The notes: generated from the sequence alone by a model not told the origin. A stretch of DNA of 64,000 bases from Arthonia radiata (GCA_002989075.1 PSQN01000013.1:185178-249177); one strand, 5' to 3'; shown: positions 1 to 11,008, counted from the first letter of the stretch. Numbers and translations are program-made.

Positions 1-1
1 A

Positions 2-507
2 TGTTAAAAAGGGTGCAGGGAAGAAGAAGGATACTACTACAAAGAGTAGGAAGACGAGACTAGCTTGGGACTAGTGCAATACTTAGGCTTGTTACAGGTA
101 CAATACTCAGTAACAAAGAGAAGCTGTTGTTGTGTTGTCTGTCTTGTTAGCTAGAATCCTCTAGAGGGATCCTAGCTTATATATCTAAGTCTAGCGGCCC
201 GTGCAGGACTTACTAGATATCTGTTCTTTTGATAGGGGCCAGATAACCCGTAACTTACCGCACAAGACGGTAATTCCGTCTATCTAAAACTGTTAGTCTC
301 AGTCTATCCCGTGTTGTCTTAGACTACGGGCCAGCTGTCTAAGACGGGTCGTGCAATGCTCCTTTTTGTCCTAGGCCCGGGCTACTAGGCCCGATCCTTT
401 AGGTAAAAGGCTTGTTCTATTCTAGGCCGGGACAGCTGGTAGGACCTGTCCAATACTCCGGGCCACTGAGGGTTCTGGCTAACCAGCTAGTTGGTTAATT
501 TCTAACA
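2..507 (+). repeat. LTR copy 1 (solo or nested)
   Basis: A 506-bp long terminal repeat beginning TGTTA and ending TAACA, which are 5-bp terminal inverted repeats. The same sequence recurs in the same orientation at 5141-5648 (full length) and about 4549-4819 (3' part only). Immediately after its end the sequence is in-frame integrase C-terminal coding (from about 508), so this LTR seems to have inserted into, or recombined beside, another retroelement rather than being that element's own 5' LTR. The target-site duplication cannot be checked because only one base precedes the LTR in the window. This is the least mutated of the three copies. Confidence 0.75.
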
Positions 508-1058
508 CTACACGAATAGCTACGAACATAAAGCACCTGCACCAGCAGTTAAAGTCTGACAGCGAGTTTATTAACGAACGAACAAGAAAGTGGTATAACA
601 GGTCAAGAACAACCCCGAACACAAGCATAAAAGAGGGGGGAAGAGCTTACTTGCTTATAAGAAACTTGAAAACTATCAGACTAAGCAAAAAACTCGACTA
701 CACTAAAACAGGACCGTTTAAAATCTTACAGCAATTGGGACCCGTAACCTTCAAACTCGAACTCCCGAAGACAATAAGAATACATCCTGTATTCTACGTA
801 GCGCTGTTGAAGCCAGCCTACTCCCGAGAAGCAGAACGACCCAACCCAGAAATCCTTCCTGACAACCAAGAACCCGAGTATGAGGTTGAAACGATTCGAG
901 CCTACAGACAACATCGAGGCAAACGACAGTATCTCATAAAGTAGAAAGGATATCCCGAACACGAAAATTAATGGGAACCGGAACGAAACCTGACTAACTG
1001 TAAAGACACTATTCGACGATATTGGGACCAGAATATCAATCGGTCGTATCAGCACTAA
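508..1058 (+). pseudogene. Ty3/gypsy polyprotein 3' end: integrase C-terminus plus chromodomain, RIP-mutated
   Basis: One reading frame carries the end of a chromoviral pol polyprotein. About residues HLHQQLKSDSEFINER (roughly 528-575) correspond to the integrase C-terminal region. They are followed by GPFKI, a FKLELP stretch and IHPVF..ALLKP (about 710-820), then EYEVE opening a chromodomain (about 877). The chromodomain is broken by TAG at 942-944, exactly where the family has the Trp of its WKGYPE-type motif, and by TAA at 969-971 before WEPE. Both are C-to-T/G-to-A changes expected from RIP. The frame ends at TAA 1056-1058. Gag, protease and reverse transcriptase are absent, so the element cannot be autonomous. 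Family assignment is from recognised motifs; the RIP interpretation is inference. Confidence 0.8.
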
Positions 1059-1698
1059 CACCCTGATCCACTACCTGGTGTGCCTCGCCGGCACCCAGAT
1101 CACCCTCAAACGAACCAGCCCACCACGTTACAGGACCACTACCCAACACCGAGTAGGGGTCACTCCGAAAGTCAACGGATAACCCGCTCGAACATTCAAA
1201 TGTATCACTACCAGCCATCGACGCAGCAAACTTCTCTTGCTCTAACAACTTATTCCGAGCTAACTTCGCTGCTGCCCGCGCACGAGTCTTCTTAACCTCC
1301 TCTTTCAACTTCCGAACCTCAGATCGGTTACGCTGCACAGCCGCAATCAACGCTGCTGCCTGGGCCTTCGACGCACGTAATTGGCTCTTCGCACGCTGAA
1401 GGGCAGCCGACTGAGAGGAATATTGAGAATGAACCGAACGCGCTGCAATCAAGTTAGTTCCAGTCATCACAAAAGGACACTAACAAGGCATACTATCTGC
1501 CATTAACACCCGTAAATCACAACTCTTCCTATTCCGAGTACACACCGAACACGTCGCCTTCCCCGACTGAACCACATATCTTTCCCTAGTCGACACACAT
1601 CTGGAACAAGGAGGCATTTCGGTACCGCAGGCTTCAATTAACAGGTATTGGCTATACTTTTTGTCAGGACCCGCAGCAACGGACTTCATACGAGGCAT
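1036..1698 (-). pseudogene. Antisense Cys-cluster/coiled-coil ORF of the retroelement, one nonsense codon
   Basis: A minus-strand frame starting at ATG 1698 is open for 72 codons, hits a TAG at 1480-1482, and continues in the same frame to a stop at 1036. The first part has two Cys pairs (PPCSRC and TCSVC followed by KSC), resembling a small zinc-binding cluster. The second part (about 1470-1230) is rich in Ala, Lys, Arg and Glu with heptad-like spacing, consistent with a coiled coil. The 3' end overlaps the convergent polyprotein end by about 23 bp. I recall similar antisense ORFs beside chromoviral elements in Dothideomycetes, but its function is unknown. The shared frame makes a single ancestral gene of about 220 aa with one RIP-like nonsense mutation more likely than two genes. 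Confidence 0.55.
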
Positions 1699-1788
1699 AG
1701 CGACTTACAGATTAGTTACGAAAAGAAGGGACGAAACGCAACTTATAGGTGTTTAAAAGGCTGAGGGTCAATTGAGGACGATTTGACT

Positions 1789-2112
1789 AGAAGAGGGGGG
1801 ATTGTGTTACGGGCACCAGCCCCAGACGGCCTAGCGTGCACCCAAGCATTAACTACCGCCAGTCATCTCAGCCCTACCAGCATCATTCCCGACTAAGCCT
1901 ATAAACCCGCCGTAGGCATTATCGGACAAGACGGCTATAAGAGCCTACGTTCCCTACAAACCCGATATAGGCATTGTCGAGATTAACGGACACAGGGGAA
2001 CTTCCCTATGTACCTTAGATTATATAGCCAGACTGATGGCCGACCTTAGGATAGACTTCAGTCTGTCAACTCAACATCTGAATACGAGTTCCTCAACTAT
2101 ATTCAGGTAACG
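1789..2112 (+). repeat. Putative polypurine tract and 3' LTR of the chromodomain element
   Basis: A purine run (AGAAGAGGGGGG at 1789-1800) is followed by TGTTACGGG at 1805, a common start for fungal gypsy LTRs. A candidate end is GTAACG at 2107-2112, nearly the inverse of TGTTAC. The order (pol end, antisense ORF, polypurine tract, LTR) fits a 3' LTR about 308 bp long. This LTR differs from the 506-bp LTR family elsewhere in the region. The right-hand boundary is uncertain and no second copy is in the window to confirm it. Confidence 0.4.
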
Positions 2113-2639
2113 TGCTTCACCTTCTGTCTACTTCAGTCAAGCCCCTCTCACCCTCTGTAATCTGTCTCGCCTCTCCTGCCTTTCAGTCTCTAGCACACGA
2201 GACACCCACCACCAAGGTCGACAAGCACACAAGGCAAGTGAGCCTTAGTTCGGTCCTCCCAGCGACCGGCGTTACATACATCTTAAAGACTCTAACGCCC
2301 TTAAGAAATTTAAGAAGCGTAAAGACGCTGAGCCGAGAGGCAAGCGTCTAAGACAAACTAGGCAACGCGGATAAGAAAGGGCTATAAGCCTACGCAATTA
2401 GCCTACGATGTAACGCCGAAGAGAAGGCGGATTACCTGAAGTATAGTTCTAAACATAGAATTAGTATAGTATTAAACCTTAAGACTATTTATATATAATT
2501 ATAAAGCTTAAGCTATAAGAAAGCTAAAATAAGACTTGTATAGAAAGAAAATATAGAACTATTCCGATAGGCCAAGGAAAACTACTTACATAGACTAAAA
2601 CTCTAGCCGAATAAAAGGTAGAAAACTACGAGAAGACTA

Positions 2640-3752
2640 CCTAAACTGGCGCCGAAGTTAGTACGGATCGGCGGTATAATACTACTTGACCTAGCCGCGA
2701 TCACCGTTAACGCGGTCCCAAATCTAATCAATTAGACCTATTATAGCTAGCTTATAAGGAGCCTTATTTATAGACGGCTAAGGGCCGTACAACTCTATAC
2801 CAGAATCGAAGCTCTAGCGTAGCGCCTTAATGCGCTTAAAATCGTTAGTATCGGCCTACTCGACCGACTTAGTGCCTAGACCGCGCTGCCAGGCCTGTAG
2901 CTAAACGCAAAAAGCGCGAAGCAGAGTAAGATAGTCGTTGTAGAAAGACTCTTCGTTATCCTAAACGTCCTCGCTAGAGGTTAAGAAGAAGTTAGCGCGC
3001 ACAAGGAGGTTGTAAATACGTCTCTACCGAGCGGAGACCTAGCATATATTAATATAGGGTTAATTAGTACTTAAGACGGGGGGGTATTAGACTTACTATC
3101 TTATACTTGTCTTCTAACCTCTTAACATTAGTACAGCGAGCATACTTAGCGTACTGCCTCTTAAGCCACTTATAGGTCTAGTCCTCGTAATACTTAAAAT
3201 CGGAGTTCGTAGAAGGACTATTACGTACAGCTATGTCGCTAAATAAGGTCTTTATGCAATAGCAGCATACTAGGACGTAAGCCTCTAGCTGAGGCTAGAT
3301 TAACGCAGACACGGCGCGAAAAGCGGGATTCGAGGAGGCAGACCGGCGAAACTTTGTAGGCGACTCGGGCTTATAAGCAGTGCCGCGGTAATAGAGAGAA
3401 CGGACGATCTCGTTATCGTTGGAGTCGTCTTTACGGACGTAACGCTTTCAACGAGCTAGAATGCTAATATTTAGACTAGGACAAAGTAATAAGAGATAAG
3501 AGACTTACGAGAAGTCGTAAGAGTCAGAGATACGCTACTTAGTTCGAAAGAGCGTAGAACAGGAAAAGCCGCAGATAATTTAGAAATTAGTGAAGTAACC
3601 TTAGGAGCTTTCTTCTTGCGGGCGTTACGAAGAAGAGCTTTAAAATTAATAGCGGCTTTAGAGTCCTTAATGCCGCGAGTTGAGCGGCGAGTTGGCGCTT
3701 TAGAAGAGCTCGCTTCAGCAGCGGGTTTGTTGACGGAGTTGAAACCTGACAT
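2640..3752 (-). pseudogene. Unrecognised TE-associated gene riddled with TAG stops
   Basis: The 5' end is a 93-codon ORF from ATG 3752 with a basic, Ser/Thr-rich N-terminus (KAPTRRSTRG, RNARKKKAPK). Downstream on the same strand a protein-like reading continues to about 2640, but it is interrupted about ten times, and every interruption I could read is TAG at a place where tryptophan would fit (for example before TYKWLKRQYAKYA and LQAWQRGLGTKSVE). That pattern is expected if TGG codons were converted by RIP. A short intron near 3460-3600 is likely. I do not recognise the family; the charged, Trp-rich protein could belong to a DNA transposon or another mobile element. Confidence 0.4.
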
Positions 3753-4548
3753 AGTAAAGATTGTAAAGGCGAATTAAAGGCAATCTAACACCAAATTAGC
3801 TACGAACTTATTATCTAAGAAGAGAAGTAAAGGCCTACTAAAGAAGAGAAGCTTGTAAGCTAAGTAGAAGAGTATAATAATGTTAAAGAAAGAAAGAGGA
3901 AGTTTAAAAGAGCAAGAGCCTTGTTTTATGTCTATCGTCAGGTACCGATAACAAAGCTTCCGCCTATAGATACGGATTTAGGAGCAAAGAAGCCTATTTA
4001 CGTAGGTTGCTACTGTCTATAGGGGCAATTAATCGGCAAAAGCGTGCATAAGAGTATACAAAAGAACGTAAAATTAGATAAAAATAATATAAAACCTCAC
4101 CACCGAGCTTATAACTTAGGCTCGGAAGCTTTAAATTAAAAGTAAAGCTCAGTACTACAACTCGGTGCTACAGAAAATTAGCACCGAACGACGCGCAGGA
4201 TGACAGTAAGCAACATCACTCTTTTTCCGACTGAACGCAGACATAAGCCAGCGGGTTTTTAACGAGGTTGTTGCCCTGCGTAAGACGATAAATAAAAGGT
4301 GCGATAGAGATAGCGGATTGTACTCAGATCGAGGGCGATCCTCCTTAAGGGGGAAGGTAGTTATAATGCATAAACGTCTCGATAGCGAATTAGAACGGAA
4401 TGTTGCCTATTTAGGAAGGCTGCGATCCTTAGAGGATATCTTCCCTCTAGTGGACGCATCCCTTTCTGGTCTCCTCAATAATTAGCTTGAACACCAGTAG
4501 GGCCTATCTGGGCCCTTTTTGCCACCTAACTGCTCCCTGCTCTACACC

Positions 4549-4819
4549 CAGATCACACCGTAACTTACTGCATAAGACGGTAATTCCGTCTATCTAAAAC
4601 TGTTAGTCTCTAAGTCTATTCTGTGTTGTCTTAGACTACGGGCCAGCTGTCTAGAACGGGTCGTACAATGCTTCTTTTTGTTCTAGGCCCGGGCTACTAG
4701 GCCCGACCCTTTAGGTAAAAGGCTTGTTCTATTCTAGGCCAAGACAGCTAATAGGACCTGTTCAATACTCCGGGCCCCTAGGGATTCCGGCTAACCAGCT
4801 AGTTGGTTAATTTCCAACA
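4549..4819 (+). repeat. LTR copy 3, 3' part only
   Basis: This stretch aligns by eye to the last about 270 bp of the LTR at 2-507, sharing TAACTTAC.GCA.AAGACGG, the CCAGCTGTCTA block and the terminal GTTGGTTAATTTCCAACA. The 5' half is missing. Differences from copy 1 are mostly C-to-T and G-to-A. The flanks (4100-4548 and 4820-5140) contain no readable gene. Confidence 0.7.
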
Positions 4820-5140
4820 ATCTCTAGCTAAATAGCCGGAAAAGGGGATTATAACGTTACTGTAGTCCTTTTTAGTTAAAAGTGCCTCCATTCGAATCGA
4901 TTAAATGTTTTAATTAGTCGAGCCCCTAAGTTTAGAAATCTTATAAGAGGAGTTTATAGCCGAATATATAGTCGGAGATTTCTAAAAAAAAGGGAAATTC
5001 TGTTCTAATAGTTAAATTGGGCTAAAAATTTAGAGTCGATTGGTGATAGGATCGTTCGAAGGTGCCGATAGGTGTCGTAGGGGAAATATTTTCTAAAAAG
5101 GAAATTCAAAAGGAATTGGTGCTAACCCGGGCTTATAACC

Positions 5141-5648
5141 TATTAAAAAGGATATAGGGAAGAAGAAGGATACTACTATAAAGAGTAGGAAGACGAGACC
5201 AGCTTAAGACTGGTGCAATACTTAAGCTTAATATAGGTACAATACTTAGTAGCAAGGAGAAGCTATTGTTATATTGTCTGTCTTGTTAGCTAGAATCCTT
5301 TAGAGGGGTCCTAGCTTATATATCTAAGTCTAGCGGTCCGTATAGAACTTACTAGATATCTGTTCTTTTAATAGGGGCCAGATAACCTGTAACTTACCGT
5401 ATAAGATAGTAATTCCGTCTATTTAAAACTGTTAGTCTCTAAGTCTATTCTATGTTATTTTAGACTATAGACCAGCTGTCTAGAATAGATCGTACAATGC
5501 TCCTTTTTGTCTTAGACTCGGGCCACTAGGCCCGACCCTTTAGGTAAAAGGCTTGTTCTATTCTAGGCCGAGACAGCTAGTAGGACCTGTCCGATACTCT
5601 GGGCCCCTAGGGGTTCCAGCTAACCAGCTAGTTAATTAATTTCCAACA
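5141..5648 (+). repeat. LTR copy 2, full length, strongly RIP-mutated
   Basis: A 508-bp direct repeat of 2-507. The starting TGTTA has become TATTA, and many internal CA/TG dinucleotides are TA (for example GTGCAGGAC in copy 1 is GTATAGAAC here). The end TTTCCAACA matches copy 3. No target-site duplication is obvious. This is direct within-window evidence of transition mutation directed at repeats. Confidence 0.75.
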
Positions 5649-6430
5649 AAAAGTATATAAATTAAATCTATAACTACTATATATAAGCTTACGGCTTATA
5701 CTATTATTAAGGCTATTAAAAAAATCTTAATTATCTTAAATATCTTATTATTATTACTACTATAATAATAAATATTAAATAACTTTTTAAGATAGCTAGA
5801 TAATATAAGTATTTAGTAACGTATCTATTATACTACGTCTTTAGCTAGCTAGTAATAAGATATAACAAGTATACTAAATATATTTATATAGTTTAATATA
5901 TTAATAAAAAGAAAGAGAGTAAGCTTTATAGAAAAAGCTCTATAAAAAGAAAAGTAATTATAGTACTATAGCTATGTTATAGCCGCCTGAAGCTTACTTT
6001 AGAACTAAAGTAGCTCTAAGTTTAAATTAGTTTAGAGGCGTCTAGTATATAGAGGCGTCTACTTATATTCTTTTTTTATTTTCTTAGTTATTTGTCTATT
6101 ATCTAGTAAATATATTATACTTTACTCTATTTACTACTAGCCCTACAATATAAGCTAAAATATAACTCTCTAGTATCTACTAAGGATTTTCTAAAGTAGT
6201 ATTTAGTACTTCTCTTTATTTCTCTAATATTTATCTATATAAAGAGTATAAATTATTCTTATCTATCTGAGCTAGTATATAGCTATTATAGTGTATATAA
6301 ATAAGATATATAGTAATTAGAGCTATAGAAGGCCTTACTATACCTATTATCTACTATAGTAACTATATATATTAAATACCTTACCGCTCTATTACTAATA
6401 CTATAGAAGAGGTTATTGCTATCGTATTAG
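5649..6430. other. Extremely AT-rich RIP-degraded tract without readable genes
   Basis: This stretch is dominated by TA-rich words such as TATATAAG, CTATTA and TAGCTAG, and has almost no long ORF on either strand. It adjoins the mutated LTR at 5141-5648 and ends abruptly near 6430, where ordinary base composition resumes inside a decayed gene. It is best read as repeat DNA mutated beyond recognition. Confidence 0.6.
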
Positions 6431-7210
6431 CTAGATATTAGGATTAAGTTATCTCGGACTTTTGTAAAAGGAATAGTATTGATCCAGAATAGATTAGGTA
6501 TAGCGTTCTGTAGGGGGGAAGGCTGGAGATCTGATAGAATTTCGTTGGGTGTAGTGGCACCAAAGTAGGGAATCTGAAGCGAGCGGCCGCATCCCAGGGG
6601 AAGGTGATCCATTATCGATAGTATTGACATGTTGAACAGCGTAGCTCGTACGCGATATGACACTATATTGAACAAGCGTGATGAGACGATGGTCTGCGGA
6701 TAACGGGAAGCTCATCGCAAATAAAGGTTCGCTGGTGATGCTGACAGACGCATAGGGTAGTAGCGGCGGTATGAGTTTGTGTCTGTTTGATTTCCTCCCA
6801 CAACTTCCTGCGCGAGTAGGAAGGTGAGAGTCAGCACGCTGTCGTACTTCGCTTCTCAGGGGAGCAGTTGCCATAGAGCTGTCGACAACTGTTTCAGAGT
6901 CCTGCTGGACTGTACTCATCAGCAAGCCGTAACCCTTCCAAGCGGTATCGTTTATCGAGGTTATAGCGCTCGGCTGCCGGGCTGTACTCTTCCTTTGGCC
7001 TAGCATTGGTCAGTCGTAGTCACCGAGACTATCATAGAAAATTAGAGGGCATGTATTTCGGCTGGTAGGGCTTCCGGCATCGCTGTCCGGGTCAGGCGGT
7101 GCAGCCTCGACCGGACGCAAGTACTTACGCCACGGTTTTTGGCGCAGACGATTTCGCCGCTTCCTCCTTTCAATCGGGTCACTCTCTTCACTCCGATGAC
7201 TACTAATCAA
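6427..7210 (-). pseudogene. Decayed bZIP-type regulator with DUF3425 domain
   Basis: The N-terminal part (7210 down) reads SDPIERRKRRNRLRQKPWRK, the basic-region signature of fungal bZIP/DUF3425 proteins. The C-terminal part (about 6730-6427) reads FPLSADHRLITLVQY, then NMSILSI, then a PSPLQ...IPFTKVRDNLI stretch, the DUF3425 core. The frame is interrupted by TGA at 7010-7012 (CGA to TGA would be RIP-like), and a shift near 6660-6680 is needed to join ...LVQY to ...RATLFNMSIL. The gene ends at the edge of the AT-rich tract. Such proteins are normally nuclear transcription factors; this copy looks inactive. An undetected intron could explain one break but not the whole pattern. Confidence 0.6.
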
Positions 7211-7771
7211 AGTCTGAAACTGGGATTAGACATGATATGTTCCTGGACTACAGGCGAATCGACACGAAGTCCATACCTTGCTCAGGAGAGTTGTTAAGCA
7301 GTCACCTGCGTCCTCGGTTTCACTCATAGCTAACGCTATTGGCAAAGTCTGATTTAGAGGCGGACAACAGCACAGGCCTTGGAATGTGCAAGAGGTGATG
7401 AGGCGGTTGAAGGAGGTAAGATTGTAAAGCAACGTGCAGGTAGCAGCGACGAAGTAAGTGCGTTACGCGCTAGTACCAATTCGTTCCAAGGTCTACAGGA
7501 TTGGTCATCCGGATAAAATTCGTATTACACGCTGTGGACCCGACTCAGCTTTGGACCCTCCTGAAGAGCTTTTAGTAACAGTAATTCTGCCGGAAGACAC
7601 ATCTTGCATCGGCTTGCATCGATGGCAACCGCTGTCGAAACTAGTGCGTTACGCGCTAGTCCTGGTTCCGACGACAAAAGCCACGGTGGTGTCGAGTATG
7701 TGTCAAGGTCCACTACATATAAGAGGAGTGCAGTTCTCATGACTGTCTTTTCAGCAGATTGAGACTGCAAG
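7211..7771. promoter_or_regulatory. Divergent intergenic region with two 18-bp near-palindromic repeats
   Basis: Between the dead bZIP gene (minus) and the SDR gene (plus) the word AGTGCGTTACGCGCTAGT occurs exactly twice, at 7457-7474 and 7643-7660, with starts 186 bp apart. Each copy is close to its own reverse complement, as expected of a site for a dimeric regulator. A short direct repeat of CTTGCATCG lies near 7605-7620. No gene was supported here. Confidence 0.35.
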
Positions 7772-8646
7772 ATGTCTGACAGAAAGACGATGATTGCTTG
7801 CTTTGGCGCAACAGGTGGTTGTGTAGGTGCAGCCTTGGCAGGTGCTCTGAAAGACGGCCATTGCTGCACTGCTCGTACGTGTCAGCTGATTAGTAGCAAC
7901 TTCGATCCCTAACTGCAATTGCAGTCGCGCGAGACCCTCAGAAATTACACAAATACCTGGCCGACGAGCACGATGTCCCTCCCAGCACCATTGAACAGCA
8001 CCTCACCATCTTCCAAGGCGACGTCAAAATCCTGACTGACGTGTCCAAAGCCCTCATTAGTCCCATCGACCAGGACATCCTCGTGGACGTGATCCTTAGC
8101 GGTGTCGGGGCTTACCCAACCTTTCAATGGAGCATCAGGCGACCTTTCCCCTTCACGGACCCAATGATCTGCGAGACTGCCATTGAAACTATCTTCGCGG
8201 CGCTTCTAGATCTCTTCTCACCAACAGAGCTACGATCTGTCAACGTCAAGCCCCTCGAGAAGCCACTACTCATAGTGATAAGCACGGCGGGTTGCGGGAG
8301 GCGCCATGGTATTCCATTGCCCATCTATCTGCCGTATCACTACCTGTTTGGGAGTCTTTTGATCGATAAGCAGCGTATGGAGCAGGCGGTATTCAACGAC
8401 AGGGGTGCACATGTGCGGGACTTCGTCGTTATGCGGCCGTTGCTCTTGACAAACGGAGGGACAAAAGGGGATAACGGTCTTAGAGTTGGGTGGGAATGGG
8501 GAGCCGAGGGGCATAGCCAGGCGGTCAAGGAGCCAGGCCCCGAGATTGGATACCACGTTAGCCGGAAGGATGTAGGAACCTGTATTTTTGAGAAAGTCAT
8601 TGTCCAAGGTGGATGGGAAAGGAAATGCGTGTATGTGACATACTAA
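7772..8646 (+). CDS. NmrA-like / atypical short-chain dehydrogenase, NAD(P)-binding
   Basis: Two exons, 7772-7874 and 7925-8646, with a 50-bp intron (GTACGT...CTAAC...GCAG), encode about 274 aa. The N-terminus has a Rossmann nucleotide-binding motif, FGATGGCVGAAL (about residues 11-22). Splicing gives ALARDPQKLHKYL, as expected where the second strand follows in NmrA/atypical SDR proteins. A later segment, VISTAGCG, fits the usual fourth strand. The C-terminus is complete (...VYVTY). The family includes NAD(P)-sensing regulators and reductases; the substrate cannot be told. It is divergent from the decayed bZIP/DUF3425 gene, a pairing that could once have been regulator and target. Confidence 0.75.
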
Positions 8647-9334
8647 CAATACCAGAAACCCATCAATGCAGGGTATGTCCAAGGGTCAGGAATACAAGGT
8701 GTACTAGCAACGGTTTTCGTTACTTGAATGCAAGTCGTACGAGTGCACCCTTTTTTGTCATAAAGAACGAGATGATACCAATGCAGACCCGTTGTGGTTG
8801 CACCTCACGCGAGTTCCCAGGTGGCAAATCGGCACCTCATCTGTTTCGAATCATCAATGGCGGCTTCGTCGACTATAACTAGCAGCAACATGTACTGCTT
8901 TTGATTGACTGGGGAGACATTCGACATGGCGGTCCTCCAAACCCTTTCGAACAGTCGAAGCCTTTTTTGTTGTGGCTCATAATATGTATTGGCCCAAATT
9001 GTGCAGCTTCTGTAATCAAGGTCTGGTTGTGCGTGCGATGGACAAAAATCTGTCAATTGGAAAAAGGCGCGCAGCACCGCGGCAAGGAGGACGTTGAGAA
9101 CTTTGCGATTTCTCAGAAATGGATTCTCGAGAAAATTCCTCGGTTTCAAAATTATGATATCTCGTGAAGGTGTTGCTTGCGCATGGTGAGTGCCACGAAA
9201 GATCGTGTGACTCCGATCCACGTGCTTCGGTTTCGCTCTTTGCGCTAATTACTTCATTTGGGGCGTTGCATAGAAACATTCCCTAGAGTACCTTTCAACC
9301 TAGTCAACGACTACAGGAGTAACGATCGGTTGCC
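8647..9334. other. Intergenic, no gene seen
   Basis: This contains only overlapping short ORFs on both strands without codon logic or recognisable motifs. It holds the 3' end of the SDR gene and the promoter of the Gemin2-like gene. I see no repeat or RNA gene here. Confidence 0.5.
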
Positions 9335-11008
9335 ATGGCGCAGAAACGAAAGTCAGATTCGTACCAATCTCCAAACAAGCGCCAACGCAACGATGGGCGA
9401 GACGACAAGCCCAGAGTCAATAGAACGTATGGCCAATATGGAGCTTTTCCGGACTTGGACGGCAGTGCCAGTGATGCTGGCTCTCCAGCAGACGAAAGGC
9501 TACCCGATGACCCTATCCAATACTTAAGAAGCGTCCGGTAAGTCAATTTCATCCCCACCACAAGCATCCTTGTGCTGAGAGAAGTCCTACAGCCCGTGAA
9601 CGACCTGTGCCTCTTCTCGGTAGGGACATGCGGTCGCTGCTCGACTATGTACTTTTGCTGACAATTACATCACAGGCGACAAGCGGACAGGATACCCACC
9701 CTGCTCACATCTGCTTCACCCCATCAGAAGGACAGTGGTCTAATCTACGGCGACAATGCGATTATTGCAGCTTCTTTCATAGGCCCCGCGCGACCACCTA
9801 GAATGCTTACGACCACTGCAGAAGGGAACGAAGAGGAAGCTGAATATGATGACGAAGACGCCATGTCAATGTCCGCGTCCTCGGATTCCGCATTCTCCAC
9901 TTCCGATGACGCGGAACAACCCTCACGAATCCCCGCACGTACAGCCTACCACTCCCGCCTCCTCACGTCCTACCAGCGCACACAAATTCTCATAGCCCGC
10001 GCGCAGCCTCCTAGTCTACCCGTCGAGATTCCCCGACAAACCCGAAACGCGTGGCTTGAATACATCCGCTCAAAAGACCCCACACCCGCGCTTCTCGCAA
10101 GCTTAAGCATGCAAGATGCATATACAGCCCTTGCAGCGTTGAAGTTGGCACTGAAATGGCATGACCTGATCAGCGAATGTGGCAAGAGACTGCAGACATG
10201 GTGCTGGAGCATACTCGCGCGCTTGGACGCTGGAAGTATGGGCTTTGAAGACGCCGGCCGCGTGCGGGAACTGGGCAAGAAAGCTTTGTTCTGTCTTGAC
10301 AAATCAGCAACAGCTCGTCGAAGGGCAAGCGGCGGATCAAGCCAACCACCCAGTGAGCCGCCTGTGAAACACAATAGCGGCTCAATCGCGGAACACACGA
10401 GCAAACCATCCGTTGACCAGACCAGCGAAGTCCCCACTGAGCCTGCAAACGGCGCGATCCCGACCTTCGCCCAAGGCCTCGCGCACGACTTCCTCAACCG
10501 CCGCGAACACCAAGTCTGGCTGTCCTCACTGACACCCACCGAGCGCAAAGTGCGGGATATGCGCGACGCACTTATCCGCGCAGAAACGCACATCAACTCC
10601 CTTGGCCATCCCTTGACCTGTCTGCTCGTTATGAAGTGGGCGGCTGCAAGTGAGGGACTGCTGGAGCTGTGCGAGAAACTGCATGCGGTGCACGGTGATG
10701 TTTTGAAGTTGGGTGAAGATGACCAGATGGCTTGGCGCGTGACATGTGAGACCGCTGTCGAGGAAGCGGAAAAGCGGGGTGTTGATGCGTTGGAAGGGGG
10801 CGGGCAGCAAGTGGAGGATGGTGAGGAGAGCGCGGTTGAAGACGGAGAAGTGAGTGAGAGCGATGGCGAGGTTGAAGACGTGGCGGCACAGAGACTGAAG
10901 AGCGCGTACGCAACGCTGGACATGATAATGACGGTGGTGGGCGAATTCTTTGGGCAGAGAGATCTACTGGAGGAGACGGGGGGAGATGTGTGTTGGCAGC
11001 AGCTATGA
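9335..11008 (+). CDS. Gemin2/SIP1 (Brr1) homologue, SMN-complex snRNP assembly factor
   Basis: Exons 9335-9537 and 9676-11008, separated by a 138-bp intron, give about 511 aa. A nuclear-localisation-like N-terminus (KRKSD, NKRQR) is followed by DDPIQYLRSVRRQADRIP (about residues 56-75), matching the hallmark DPxEYLRRVxxEAxxxP region of Gemin2. Near residues 200-235 is WCWSILARLD..., equivalent to the GRWLYALLACL helix, and the C-terminus has VVGEFFGQRDLLEE, like the YFDQRDLADE end of Gemin2. Acidic and Ser-rich low-complexity linkers lie between. Gemin2 binds Sm proteins and SMN during U snRNP assembly. Using the nearest acceptor (9592) would cause an immediate stop, so the 9675 acceptor is preferred. 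The 5' part is C-rich and the 3' part G-rich on the coding strand. Confidence 0.8.

Noticed and set aside
9593-9675. Alternative short exon in the Gemin2 homologue using the acceptor at 9592
   Set aside because: It leads immediately to TGA. The longer intron to 9675 keeps phase and yields the conserved RRQADRIP sequence.
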